Notes: a model not told the origin generated them from the letters alone. DNA of 32,409 bases from Campylobacter sp. (GCA_017469645.1 JAFUFY010000022.1:1-32409), one strand, 5' to 3'; counted from the first letter of the stretch, positions 23,846 to 32,053 are shown. Translations and numbers: made by a program.

Positions 23846-24598
23846 ATGAATAAATTATCTACTTTGATTGTCGCAAAAAATGTAGAAAAAAATATCAAAG
23901 AGTGCATAAAAAGCGTTGAATTTTCCGATGAAATTATTGTGATTGATGATTATTCTACTGATAAAACCGTAGAAATAGCCACTTCTTTGGGTGCGAAAGT
24001 ATTTCAAAGAGCGATGAACGGCGATTGGAGTGCGCAACAAAATTTCTCTATCGAAAAAGCTACGCATGATTGGATTTTACTGATAGATGCTGATGAAAGA
24101 ATCACGCCAGAACTCGCGCAAGAAATTAAGCAAAAGCTTCAAAGCGATGAATTAATCGCTTATCGCATAAAACGCCTTAATCACTTTAATCGCAAAATAG
24201 TGCGCTTTGGAGTATTGCACCCGGATTTCGTAACTAGACTTTTACCAAAAAAAGATTTTTATCTCACAGGGCAAGTGCATCCAAAACTACATTATCCATA
24301 CCCTGAGCAAAATCTCAAAAATTATATGCTTCACTATACTTACGATAACTGGGACGCTTATTGGCGTAAATTTGATAAATATACTAAATTATCAGCTGTT
24401 AGATATAAAGATGAAAACAAATCTGTTAGTTTTTTTAGAGATATTATTATCCGTCCTATTTGGGCGTTTTTTAAGGTTTATGTTATCCAACTGGGATTTT
24501 TAGACGGCAAAATCGGCTGGATTTTATCGGTAAATCATTATCTTTATACAATGACAAAATACGCACGATTTTACGAGCTAAAACATGGTAAAAATTAG
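23846..24598 (+). CDS. Family 2 glycosyltransferase, WaaE/KdtX-like
   Basis: A cytoplasmic GT-A enzyme for LOS or another surface glycan. N-terminal STLIVAKNVEKNI, then EIIVIDDYSTDKT with the nucleotide-binding Asp pair, and the metal-binding WILLIDADERI (DxD). The C-terminal half (HYTYDNWDAYWRKFDKYT, FFRDIIIRPIWAFFKVYVIQLGF) resembles WaaE/KdtX-type enzymes that decorate inner-core heptose. The frame is open from a GTG at 23828, but the ATG at 23846 has AAAAAGGA upstream and starts the domain properly, giving 250 aa. Its stop overlaps by 4 bp that of the convergent glycosyltransferase gene. Confidence 0.88.
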   Translation: MNKLSTLIVAKNVEKNIKECIKSVEFSDEIIVIDDYSTDKTVEIATSLGAKVFQRAMNGDWSAQQNFSIEKATHDWILLIDADERITPELAQEIKQKLQSDELIAYRIKRLNHFNRKIVRFGVLHPDFVTRLLPKKDFYLTGQVHPKLHYPYPEQNLKNYMLHYTYDNWDAYWRKFDKYTKLSAVRYKDENKSVSFFRDIIIRPIWAFFKVYVIQLGFLDGKIGWILSVNHYLYTMTKYARFYELKHGKN

Positions 24599-25638
24599 TC
24601 TAATAATTTTAATAACTCATCGATATGATAAGCAAGTTTTGGATTATATGCAATATATTCTTGCGGATTATTGATTTTATGTTGATTGTTTGATTTCATT
24701 TGATCGGCTAAAATAAGCGAATTTATAAGGCTTTCTAAATTATTTTTATCAAAAAATAGACCATCGCTATCTTTAATAATCTCGCAACAACCACAGCTAT
24801 TTGCAAAAATAATTTTTGTTCCACACAAAATACTTTCAATGCCAACTAACCCAAAAGGCTCATAAAGAGAAGCTAAAATAGAAAAATCAACAGCATTGTA
24901 AAGATCTGGCATATTTTTTATAAAGCCCAAATTTATAACGCTATCATTTTGCACTTTTTTATTTCCACAAACAGCGATTTTTATCTTGTAATTTAGCTTT
25001 AAATTGGCGATTTTAACAGCTTCTAAAATAAATGGCAAACCCTTTCTTTGGTGATCACCAGAAGGAAATAATAATATATTTTCATTTTCGTTAAAGCCAA
25101 ATTTTTTACGCAACTCCACTCGTTTTTCATCTGGCATTGGATAAAATTTTTCAGTATCCACAGGTGGGTAAATCGTAAAAATTTTATCCTTTTCTACGCC
25201 ATAAAATTCTACCAACTCATCTGCCATTTTTTGCGAGTGAGCGACGATTTTTTTTGCACTTTTATAAGCAGAAAATCCGCGTTTAATCGTCATTTTATCT
25301 TTTATCGTAGCCCTTCGCTTAGTGCCTTTTAAAAAGCCTAAATGATTTCCGCCACAAAATAAAATATCTGCATTATCGACCAAACTTGTGGCGATTAATT
25401 TATGATTTTTTGGTAATTTTTTTTGTAAAATAGCGTTAAAAACAGCATATCTTAGTTGAGCAATAGGAAATTGTGAAATTTTATGCGTAGGACACAACTT
25501 AGCAAATTCAGGCGAAATTTTCATACTAAAAACGCTTGGCGTGATTTGTTTGGCTAAAAAACCCTGCACCAAATCAAAAACATAGCGTTCCATTCCGCCC
25601 GATGGCTTAAAATTATCCGTAGCAATCGCAATATTCAT
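24595..25638 (-). CDS. Family 4 (GT-B) glycosyltransferase
   Basis: A retaining GT-B enzyme of 347 aa. N-terminal DNFKPSGGMERYVFDL, a linker HSQKMADELVEFYGV...KIFTIYPPVD, and the nucleotide-sugar site EPFGLVGIESILCG with the E-x7-E motif characteristic of GT4. It resembles WaaG-like LOS core transferases; donor and acceptor cannot be named. It converges with the GT2 gene, overlapping it by 4 bp, so the two glycosyltransferases probably serve one pathway though they are not in one operon. AAGGAATTTT precedes the ATG at 25638. Confidence 0.9.
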   Translation of the reverse strand: MNIAIATDNFKPSGGMERYVFDLVQGFLAKQITPSVFSMKISPEFAKLCPTHKISQFPIAQLRYAVFNAILQKKLPKNHKLIATSLVDNADILFCGGNHLGFLKGTKRRATIKDKMTIKRGFSAYKSAKKIVAHSQKMADELVEFYGVEKDKIFTIYPPVDTEKFYPMPDEKRVELRKKFGFNENENILLFPSGDHQRKGLPFILEAVKIANLKLNYKIKIAVCGNKKVQNDSVINLGFIKNMPDLYNAVDFSILASLYEPFGLVGIESILCGTKIIFANSCGCCEIIKDSDGLFFDKNNLESLINSLILADQMKSNNQHKINNPQEYIAYNPKLAYHIDELLKLLD

Positions 25639-25685
25639 AAAATTCCTTAATATATTTCAAACTAAACTTAAAAAATTATATTCAT

Positions 25686-25782
25686 AAATTCAACTTAAAT
25701 TTGCCAATCAAATACCGACGATTTCGCACCAAATTCGCATAAATTTATTATCGTTGCGGTTTAGTGCGAAAACTAGACTTGT
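25686..25782 (-). repeat. 3'-end structured element A, after sstT
   Basis: Immediately follows the sstT stop. Stem TTTCGCAC (25722-25729) with GTGCGAAA (25764-25771), and conserved blocks GCAACGATA, TTATGCGAATT, AATCGTCGG or close variants and AAATTTAAGTTGAATT read on the minus strand. The same blocks in the same order occur after metK (28408-28527), where the stem sequence differs but still pairs. Confidence 0.7.
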
Positions 25783-27033
25783 TTATTTTTCTAAATTCGG
25801 TTCACTAACCCCTGACGCAACAGCACTAAAAACAACATCGGTCGAGCTATTTATCGCAGTTTCGACTGAATCTTGAATAACGCCAATAATAAAGCCGATA
25901 GCAACAACTTGCATAGCAATATCATTTGAAATTCCAAAAAGCCCACACGCCAATGGAATAAGCAAAAGCGAACCGCCTGGCACTCCACTAGCTCCACAAG
26001 CTCCTAACGCACCTACAATACAAAGCAAAAGTGCCGTGCCAAAATCAGGCGTAATGCCAAGAGTATTTGCTGCTGCTAGTGCCATTATGGCGATAACTAC
26101 GGCAGCTCCACCCATATTTATAGTCGCACCCAAAGGTATAGAAATCGGATAAAGCTCTTCATTAATGCCTAGTTTTTTGCAAAGGTTTAAATTTACAGGT
26201 ATATTTGCAGCCGAACTTCTAGTGAAAAATGCCGTAATTCCGCTTTCTTTAAGGCAGGTTAAAACCAAAGGATAAGGATTTTTCTTTGTCATCACAAATA
26301 CTATAAGCGGATTTATAACAAGAGCTACAAAAGCCATAGCAGCAACCAAAACAACTACGATTCTAGCGTATCCCGCTAGGGCTTGTAAGCCTGTTTCATA
26401 CACGGTAGTAGCAACCAAACCAAAAATTCCAAACGGAGCAAGTTGGATTATAAATTGCACGATTTTTGTAAGTGCTTCGCTTATATCGCCAAAGAATTTT
26501 TTTGTTTCGCCTTTTGCATATCTTAATGTAACTCCAAGTCCCACAGCCCAAGCAATAATGCCGATATAATTTCCCGTTACAATCGCATTTAAAGGATTAT
26601 CAACGATTTTAAAAAGCAAATCTTTAAGCACAACCAAAACGCTCACAGGCGCAGGTCTATCTGCCCCTTCGATACCACTAAGAGCAAGTTCTGTCGGAAA
26701 CATAAAACTAAATGCAACGCCCGTAGCAGAAGCTAAAAGAGTTCCTACGATATATAAAACAACTACTTTTTTAAGTCCTGTTGCGCCCGAACCAAATTCT
26801 TTATTTATAATCGCACTTAAAATTAAGATAAATACTAAAATCGGCGCGACAGCTTTTAAAGCACCTACAAACAGATTTCCTAAAAGCCCTGCAAAACCTA
26901 CAAGAGCGTTCATAAACGAGCTACTAGCACCTTGTGCTATAACGCCAAGAATAGCTCCTAAAACCAAACCAACGATAATACGCATTATAAGGCTTTTATC
27001 CTTATAGCTATCGAACATTTTTTTCATATTCAT
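25783..27033 (-). CDS. sstT: Serine/threonine:sodium symporter SstT
   Basis: A 416-aa member of the dicarboxylate/amino acid:cation symporter (DAACS) family. Hydrophobic throughout, with the re-entrant loop regions [17 protein letters not shown] and [22 protein letters not shown], and IPGGS-like [19 protein letters not shown]. It matches SstT, which takes up serine and threonine, important carbon and energy sources for Campylobacter. The first ATG (27033) follows AAGGATATATT; a second ATG is two codons later. It diverges from metK. Confidence 0.93.
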   Translation of the reverse strand: MNMKKMFDSYKDKSLIMRIIVGLVLGAILGVIAQGASSSFMNALVGFAGLLGNLFVGALKAVAPILVFILILSAIINKEFGSGATGLKKVVVLYIVGTLLASATGVAFSFMFPTELALSGIEGADRPAPVSVLVVLKDLLFKIVDNPLNAIVTGNYIGIIAWAVGLGVTLRYAKGETKKFFGDISEALTKIVQFIIQLAPFGIFGLVATTVYETGLQALAGYARIVVVLVAAMAFVALVINPLIVFVMTKKNPYPLVLTCLKESGITAFFTRSSAANIPVNLNLCKKLGINEELYPISIPLGATINMGGAAVVIAIMALAAANTLGITPDFGTALLLCIVGALGACGASGVPGGSLLLIPLACGLFGISNDIAMQVVAIGFIIGVIQDSVETAINSSTDVVFSAVASGVSEPNLEK

Positions 27034-27157
27034 AATATATCCTTATTTAGAAAAATTTCGGTTTGAAATATATCAAAATTTGGTTAAAGTTTTATTTAAA
27101 TTTGACATTAAATTTTTAAAATTTGCTTTAAAATTTTATCCGAATTTAAAACTTAAA

Positions 27158-27168
27158 TGCTAAAATTG
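27158..27168 (+). promoter_or_regulatory. metK promoter, -10 box TGCTAAAAT
   Basis: AATGCTAAAATTGC lies about 35 bp upstream of the metK ATG at 27201, which follows AAAGGA. A -10-like GATATATTTC for sstT lies at about 27068-27077 on the minus strand. Confidence 0.6.
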
Positions 27169-27200
27169 CAAAGAATTTTTAAAAAACAAAGGAAAAATTT

Positions 27201-28403
27201 ATGTATTTATTTACAAGCGAAGTCGTAAGTCCAGGACATCCTGATAAATGTGCCGACATTATCGCAGATAGCATAGTCGATAAAATTTTAATGCAAGATA
27301 AAAACGGCAGAGTTGCCACAGAAGTTTTCGTAGCAGGAAAACATGTCGTCATCGGTGGCGAAGTCAATGCCAAAGTCGATTTTACGCATGATGATTATCG
27401 CCATATCGTCAAAAACGCACTCGCCGAGATTGGCTATTTTGACAATCCATATTTCACAAGAGAGCAGTGCCTGCACCCCCAAGATCTGCAAGTTGATGTT
27501 TTTGTAAATCAACAAAGCCCCGACATCAATCAAGGCGTGGATCAAGAAAGCGGCGAAATCGGCGCAGGTGATCAAGGTATAATGTTTGGTTTTGCAAGCT
27601 GCGAATGCGAAAATTTAATGCCGGCTGCCATTACTTACGCAAGGCTTCTTTGCGATAAAGTTTATGCCTACGCTAAGGCAAATCCGCACGAACTTGGCGT
27701 GGATATTAAAACGCAAGTTACGATTGATTACGGCACGAAAGACAACTTCGAAAATTGTCTCCCACAAAGCATACACACTATCGTAGTTAGCGCACCTTGC
27801 GTGGAGAGCATGGATATAAATACAGTTCGCGCACTAATCGGCAAACTTATCGATGAAGCAGGACTTCCTGCAAATTTATATAACAAAGAAAAAACGATAA
27901 TTTATATCAATCCGACAGGTCGCTATGTAAATCACAGCTCACTTCACGATAGTGGTCTGACAGGACGCAAACTAATCGTAGATAGCTTTGGCGGATACTC
28001 TCCGATCGGTGGCGGCGCACAATCAAGCAAAGACTACACAAAGGTAGATCGTAGCGGACTTTATGCAGGGCGTTGGATAGCCAAAAATATAGTCGCAGCA
28101 GGTCTAGCTAAAAAATGCGTAGTTCAGCTAAGCTATGCAATAGGTGTTGCTAAACCAACTTCTGTGAGCGTCGATACCATGGGGACTTACAGCGACGGGA
28201 TAGATGATGAAATGCTATCAAATTTCGTAATGGAAAATTTCGCTCTCACGCCTCGCTGGATAACTGAAAAATTTGGCTTAGACAAACCTAGCGCTGATAC
28301 ATTTTTGTATGCAAATGTCGCAGCCCTTGGACAAGTGGGAAATGAAAGCTATCCGTGGGAAAAGCTTGATGGAGTAGCTACATTTAAAAAATTATTAAAG
28401 TAA
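27201..28403 (+). CDS. metK: S-adenosylmethionine synthetase
   Basis: Makes SAM from methionine and ATP. The 400-aa protein shows SEVVSPGHPDKCADIIADSIVD (His in GHPDK), the GAGDQGIMFG ATP/methionine loop, VSAPC, and GGGAQSSKDYTKVDRSGLYAGRW near the P-loop equivalent GGGA.SGKD. The Lys of the standard GGGAFSGKD is conserved as Lys in SSKD. Full length, own promoter, and followed by the structured element B rather than by a U-tract terminator. Confidence 0.97.
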   Translation: MYLFTSEVVSPGHPDKCADIIADSIVDKILMQDKNGRVATEVFVAGKHVVIGGEVNAKVDFTHDDYRHIVKNALAEIGYFDNPYFTREQCLHPQDLQVDVFVNQQSPDINQGVDQESGEIGAGDQGIMFGFASCECENLMPAAITYARLLCDKVYAYAKANPHELGVDIKTQVTIDYGTKDNFENCLPQSIHTIVVSAPCVESMDINTVRALIGKLIDEAGLPANLYNKEKTIIYINPTGRYVNHSSLHDSGLTGRKLIVDSFGGYSPIGGGAQSSKDYTKVDRSGLYAGRWIAKNIVAAGLAKKCVVQLSYAIGVAKPTSVSVDTMGTYSDGIDDEMLSNFVMENFALTPRWITEKFGLDKPSADTFLYANVAALGQVGNESYPWEKLDGVATFKKLLK

Positions 28404-28407
28404 AATT

Positions 28408-28527
28408 TTAAGTTGAACTCAGCCTAGCTTTTACGCCAAATTTGCAACGATAGACGAAAAAAGTCTTATCTTATGCGAATTCGGCGTAAAATCGTCGGCA
28501 TTTGGTTACTAAATTTAAGTTGAATTA
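28408..28527 (+). repeat. 3'-end structured element B, after metK
   Basis: Begins 5 bp after the metK stop. Stem TTTTACGCC (28429-28437) with GGCGTAAAA (28483-28491), inner hairpin AGAC-N7-GTCT (28452-28466), then ATCGTCGG and the tail AAGTTGAATTATTTT. Homologous to element A after sstT, in the same sense relative to its gene. Confidence 0.72.
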
Positions 28528-28549
28528 TTTTTAAATTCCAAATTTGCTT

Positions 28550-28594
28550 CCATTGTCATTGCGAGAGTTTCGTAGAAACTTGAAGCAATCGCCA
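28550..28594 (+). repeat. Hairpin repeat copy 5 (GCAATCGCCA type)
   Basis: CCATTGTCATTGCGAG, inner stem AGTTTC-GTA-GAAACT, TGAAGCAATCGCCA. Forms an inverted pair with copy 6 about 100 bp away. Confidence 0.88.
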
Positions 28595-28693
28595 ATGACT
28601 AAATTTAGAATTTGATTGTTTGCAAATTTATAAAATTTGGTTGTTTTTAAATTCTTTGAAATTTGCAAATTCACATTTTGGCTGTTTATACAC

Positions 28694-28736
28694 TGGCGAT
28701 TGCCGCACTCGCTATGCTCGTTCGCAATGACAATGG
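28694..28736 (-). repeat. Hairpin repeat copy 6 (GCAATCGCCA type)
   Basis: Plus strand TGGCGATTGCC ... TCGCAATGACAATGG, with a degenerate inner part (GCACTCGCTATGCTCG). Inverted relative to copy 5. The remainder of 28404-28822 holds element B and AT-rich DNA, no gene. Confidence 0.85.
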
Positions 28737-28822
28737 AAACGAATTTGATGTCTAAAAACCAAATTTAACTGCGTTTTAATATTTTTTGCTACACTTACGA
28801 AAAAATTTTTAAAGGAAATTTT

Positions 28823-30532
28823 ATGGTTTGGAATTTAAATGAATTTTTTAAAAATGAAGCAGAATTTAACGAATTTTGCGAAAAAACAAAAAAACAAAGT
28901 ATCGAATTTAACGCTAAATTCAAAGGCAAATTAGCAAATTTAAATGCGGACGAATTTTTGCAAAGCCTAAAAATTTACGAAAAAATCAACGAGCAAATTT
29001 CAAAAATTTTATCTTTTACGCATTTGGATTTTGCCAAAGATACGACAAAAGGGGCAAATTTAGCCAAAATAGAACTTCTTTGCAACGAAATTTCAGAAAA
29101 TTTGCTATTTTTTGAACTTGAATTTAACGAGCTTGAAAGTACAAAACAAGACGAATTTATCGCAAATTCGCACGAATTTGAATATTATTTAACACAACTT
29201 AAAAAACAAAAATCTCATCAGCTAAGTTTCTTAGAAGAACGAATTTTGCTAAAAACTTCACCTGTAAGCGGAAGTGCCTTTTCAAGGCTATTTGATGAAA
29301 CTATGGCAAATTTAAAATTTGAATTTGACGGCGAGTTTTTAAGCGAAGAGCAGATTTTAAGCAAACTCCACGACAGCGACCAAGAAGTGCGTAAAAAAGC
29401 AGCTCTTAGCCTAAGTGCTACGCTTGAAAAAAATCTGCATTTGCTTGGATTTATTTACAATATGATTAAAACCGATTTGCGAATTTCGTGCGAACTGCGA
29501 AATTACGAGCTTGGCGAAGAGATAATGCACCAAAATAATCAAATTTCAAAATCCAGTGTCGATGCGTTGATTAAGGCAACCGAGCAGAATTTTGACATTG
29601 TCGGCAAATTTTATGAGAAAAAGCGAGAAATTTTAGGTTACGAAAAACTTTATGATTATGATAGATACGCTCCGTTAAATGCCGATAATAGCGAGTTTAG
29701 TTTTGATGAAGCAAAGCAAATCGTGCTAAAAGCATTTTATGAGTTTAGCCCTAAATTTGGCGAAATCGCCACAAAAGCTTTTAGCCAAAATTGGATCGAT
29801 GTTTTCCCGGCAGAACATAAGCAAAGCGGGGCATTTTCGCACTCTGCTAGTAGCGACACCCACCCGTTTGTGCTTTTAAATTTCACTTCAAGGCGTAGAG
29901 ATGTTTTTACTCTTGCGCACGAGTTAGGTCATGCGATTCATCAGTATTTAGCCTATGGCGTAGGATTTTTTAACTCATTTACGCCACTAACGACGGCTGA
30001 GACGGCTTCTGTTTTTTGTGAAATGTTAGTTTTTGATTATATGCGAAAAAACGGCGGCGGCGACCTAAAAGCAATGCTTGCAGCCAAAATCGAAGACATT
30101 TTTGCCACACTTTATCGCCAGATAAATTTCACAACCTTTGAACGCCGAATTCACGCCGCAAAAGACGAATTAGGCGTAGAAGAAATAAATAAAATTTGGC
30201 TAGAAGAATCGGCAAAAATGTTTGACGGAAAACTCATTTTAAACGATTATTACAAAATTTGGTGGAGCTATATACCGCATTTCATACATAGCCCATTTTA
30301 CTGCTACTCTTACGGATATGCTCAGCTTTTGGTTTTGGCTTTATACGGGCTTTATAAAAGCGGGAAATGCGAAAATTTCGTGCAAATTTATACTGAATTT
30401 TTAAGCCTTGGCGGAAGCATGGAGCCAAAAAAAATGGTAGCCAAATTTGGACTTGATATAGAAAATAGCGAATTTTGGCAAATCGGCATAGATGAAATTC
30501 GCACTCTTGTAGATGAATTTTTAAAGGATTAA
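28823..30532 (+). CDS. pepF: M3 family oligoendopeptidase F
   Basis: A cytoplasmic zinc peptidase that degrades short peptides. The 569-aa protein has the M3 signature LAHELGHAIHQ with His366, Glu367 and His370, and the third-ligand region TTAETASVFCEML downstream. Upstream FVLLNFTSRRRDVFTLAHE is typical of PepF. The helical N-terminal lobe is complete and the length normal. AAAGGA precedes the ATG. The stop lies 3 bp before the next start, so the two genes are coupled, as I recall for the C. jejuni peptidase gene and its small neighbour. Confidence 0.93.
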   Translation: MVWNLNEFFKNEAEFNEFCEKTKKQSIEFNAKFKGKLANLNADEFLQSLKIYEKINEQISKILSFTHLDFAKDTTKGANLAKIELLCNEISENLLFFELEFNELESTKQDEFIANSHEFEYYLTQLKKQKSHQLSFLEERILLKTSPVSGSAFSRLFDETMANLKFEFDGEFLSEEQILSKLHDSDQEVRKKAALSLSATLEKNLHLLGFIYNMIKTDLRISCELRNYELGEEIMHQNNQISKSSVDALIKATEQNFDIVGKFYEKKREILGYEKLYDYDRYAPLNADNSEFSFDEAKQIVLKAFYEFSPKFGEIATKAFSQNWIDVFPAEHKQSGAFSHSASSDTHPFVLLNFTSRRRDVFTLAHELGHAIHQYLAYGVGFFNSFTPLTTAETASVFCEMLVFDYMRKNGGGDLKAMLAAKIEDIFATLYRQINFTTFERRIHAAKDELGVEEINKIWLEESAKMFDGKLILNDYYKIWWSYIPHFIHSPFYCYSYGYAQLLVLALYGLYKSGKCENFVQIYTEFLSLGGSMEPKKMVAKFGLDIENSEFWQIGIDEIRTLVDEFLKD

Positions 30533-30535
30533 ATT

Positions 30536-30943
30536 ATGAAAGATTTGATTTTAAAAGATGAAAATTTTAATAAAATGATGATAAAAAATATCAATGAGTG
30601 CATAAATTTTTTATTTGAAAAAGGGGTTGAATTTGGCATTTTATCAAATTTGAAATTTACCGAATTTAACCCTGCCCTACCGGAACATATAACCCAAAAT
30701 TTTAAAAGCGAAGTGATTTTATTTGAACTTGCAAATTACACACTTCAAAGTGCAAAAATCGAAAATAACGCACTTTGCTTTGAAGCTGGTTTTGGTGAAG
30801 AAAATTTTCCTTCAACCGTTAGCATTCCGCTTTTTGCGATAATTCAAATAACACTTGAAAATATGCCGATTTTAATAAATTTTAGTATCCCTGATACCGA
30901 AAAAATGAAAAGAGAAAAATCGAAAAATATTTTTAGTAAATAA
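30536..30943 (+). CDS. Small conserved protein, possible SspB-like ClpXP adaptor
   Basis: A 135-aa soluble protein without signal peptide. By eye its order of segments resembles SspB: an N-terminal helix (INECINFLFEKGVEFGI), a P-rich strand region, a strand VILFELANYTLQSAKIENNAL and then CFEAGFGEENFPSTVSIPLFAIIQI, compared with the SspB core F-x-A-R-F-G-G...V-S-V-P-L-x-A-V-x-A-I. The C-terminal tail is lysine-rich (KMKREKSKNIFSK) and lacks the RPALRVVK ClpX-binding motif of E. coli SspB. So it may be a substrate adaptor for ClpXP, or merely share the fold. It follows pepF by 3 bp. The family name is inference. Confidence 0.65.
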   Translation: MKDLILKDENFNKMMIKNINECINFLFEKGVEFGILSNLKFTEFNPALPEHITQNFKSEVILFELANYTLQSAKIENNALCFEAGFGEENFPSTVSIPLFAIIQITLENMPILINFSIPDTEKMKREKSKNIFSK

Positions 30944-30982
30944 TAAAAAAATTCGCAAATTTAAAAAACGAAAGTATCGTAA

Positions 30983-31001
30983 GGTGGGTATCTTGCCCAC
31001 C
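30983..31001. repeat. GC-rich hairpin GGTGGG/CCCACC
   Basis: GGTGGG (30983-30988), 7-nt loop, CCCACC (30996-31001), 40 bp after the preceding gene. It is followed by AAAAATT rather than a U-tract, so it is not an obvious intrinsic terminator on the plus strand. Confidence 0.5.
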
Positions 31002-31019
31002 AAAAATTATAAAATTTCT

Positions 31020-31091
31020 CCATTGTCATTGCGAGAAGCGAACGGGCTGATGTCATTGCGAGAAGCGAACGGGCTGAGCAATCGCCAATGG
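31020..31091 (+). repeat. Hairpin repeat copy 7, with internal 27-bp tandem duplication
   Basis: The unit TGTCATTGCGAGAAGCGAA... (31024-31050) is repeated exactly at 31051-31077; then GCAATCGCCAATGG closes the element. The downstream flank (TAACCACAATGTAAATTT) matches the flank of copy 1. Confidence 0.85.
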
Positions 31092-31105
31092 TAAAATAAC
31101 CACAA

Positions 31106-31163
31106 TGTAAATTTGCAAATAATCTGTCATTGCGAGTGAGCGTTAGCGAACGAAGCAATCCAG
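31106..31163 (+). repeat. Left 58-bp direct repeat of the GIY-YIG gene, containing hairpin repeat copy 8
   Basis: Identical base for base to 31689-31746. It contains copy 8 (31125-31163, TGTCATTGCGAG ... GAAGCAATCCAG) plus 19 bp of upstream flank. Confidence 0.92.
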
Positions 31164-31165
31164 TT

Positions 31166-31183
31166 ACGCCGTAAGGCGTTTTT
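31166..31183 (+). terminator. Small hairpin ACGCC-GTAA-GGCGT with T5
   Basis: Stem 31166-31170 with 31175-31179 and a T-run to 31183. It could terminate pepF-operon transcription. The same element, degenerate, recurs near 32094-32112 in the repeat array. Confidence 0.4.
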
Positions 31184-31234
31184 GGGTTGCAAATTTTAAA
31201 GTATTGCTTTTATAAAACGGCTTTCGCCGTTGGC

Positions 31235-31340
31235 TGGATTGACTTCGCCTACGGCTCGTCCAAACCTGCTTCGTGCTACGCACTCGCACCGCTTTGCTTG
31301 TTTTGCCACGAAATGCTTCGCATTTATCGCAATGACAAGG
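31235..31340 (-). repeat. Hairpin repeat copy 9, long variant
   Basis: Starts CTGGATTG and ends TCGCAATGACA like other copies, but about 75 bp of GC-richer sequence with several small hairpins (for example AAATGC-TTC-GCATTT) lie between. Inverted partner of copy 8. Confidence 0.75.
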
Positions 31341-31371
31341 TTGTCTGTGCTTGGTAATTAAAAGTAAAATT

Positions 31372-31380
31372 TGCTAAAAT
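31372..31380 (+). promoter_or_regulatory. -10 box TGCTAAAAT of the GIY-YIG gene
   Basis: TTGCTAAAAT ends 25 bp before the TTG start and matches the host-type -10 box found at 599, 10561 and 27160. Confidence 0.55.
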
Positions 31381-31405
31381 TCACGCAAAAATTCAAAGGC
31401 AAAAT

Positions 31406-31693
31406 TTGAAACAATACTTCGTTTATATCCTTTTTAGCGAAAGAAACGGCACTTTATATGTCGGCGTTACAAACGACTTAAAACGCCGAATTTACGAGCA
31501 TAAAAACAAAATTTTTAAAGGTTTTACCGAAAAATATGGCGTGGATAAACTTGGATATTTTGAAGTTTTCGAAAGTATAGAAAGTGCGATTTTACGAGAA
31601 AAACAGCTAAAAGGCGGAAACAGAAAACAAAAACTAGCTTTGATTGAAAGCATAAATCCAAACTGGATTGATTTGTATGATGAAATTTTGTAA
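31406..31693 (+). CDS. GIY-YIG nuclease (UPF0213/COG2827 type)
   Basis: A complete 95-aa single-domain nuclease. FVYIL and LYVGVT are the GIY and YIG strands, followed by the catalytic Arg in LKRRIYEHK, then FTEKYGV, the metal-binding Glu in AILREKQLKGG and the SINPNW terminal motif. The start is TTG at 31406, after AAAGGC. The stop codon TAA is donated by the right 58-bp direct repeat, which begins 2 bp before the stop. The gene sits between copies of the hairpin repeat on both sides. Stand-alone GIY-YIG proteins of this type have no settled function; a role in repeat mobility or in DNA repair is inference. Confidence 0.9.
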   Translation: MKQYFVYILFSERNGTLYVGVTNDLKRRIYEHKNKIFKGFTEKYGVDKLGYFEVFESIESAILREKQLKGGNRKQKLALIESINPNWIDLYDEIL

Positions 31694-31746
31694 ATTTGCA
31701 AATAATCTGTCATTGCGAGTGAGCGTTAGCGAACGAAGCAATCCAG
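31689..31746 (+). repeat. Right 58-bp direct repeat of the GIY-YIG gene, containing hairpin repeat copy 10
   Basis: Exact copy of 31106-31163. Copy 10 proper is 31708-31746. The distance between the two copies is 583 bp. Confidence 0.92.
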
Positions 31747-31868
31747 AGAATTTATAAATTCGTTTGATTTTAAAATAAATTTGTAAATTTATAATTCTTA
31801 AATTTATAAAACGGCTTCGCCGTTGGCTGGATTGCTTCGACCACTGTGTGGTCTCGCAATGACAATGG
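31708..31868. repeat. Inverted repeat pair, unit A (copies 10 and 11)
   Basis: Copy 10 (plus) and copy 11 (31828-31868, minus, inner stem GACCAC-TGT-GTGGTC) are separated by an AT-rich spacer that ends in the small hairpin ACGGC-TTC-GCCGT (31811-31823). Confidence 0.85.
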
Positions 31869-31888
31869 AGAGAAAATTCGCTTCTATG

Positions 31889-32031
31889 TGTCATTGCGAG
31901 TGAGCGTTAGCGAACGAAGCAATCCAGAGAATTTATAAATTCGTTTGATTTTAAAATAAATTTTGTAAATTTATAAAACGGCTTCGCCGTTTGCTGGATT
32001 GCTTCGAGTTTTTCAAACTCTCGCAATGACA
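31889..32031. repeat. Inverted repeat pair, unit B (copies 12 and 13)
   Basis: Copy 12 (31889-31927, plus) and copy 13 (31995-32031, minus, inner stem GAGTTT-TTC-AAACTC). The spacer is nearly identical to that of unit A but about 14 bp shorter. The linker ATTCGCTTCTATG before copy 12 recurs before copy 14. Confidence 0.85.
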
Positions 32032-32053
32032 AACAAATAAATTCGCTTCTATG

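Noticed and set aside
31634..31894. Minus-strand ORF over the repeat array (and similar ones at 30961-31158 and 31492-31713)
   Set aside because: The translation is mostly the repeat sequence itself (arginine/serine-rich shared strings) with no ribosome-binding site, and it overlaps the GIY-YIG gene.
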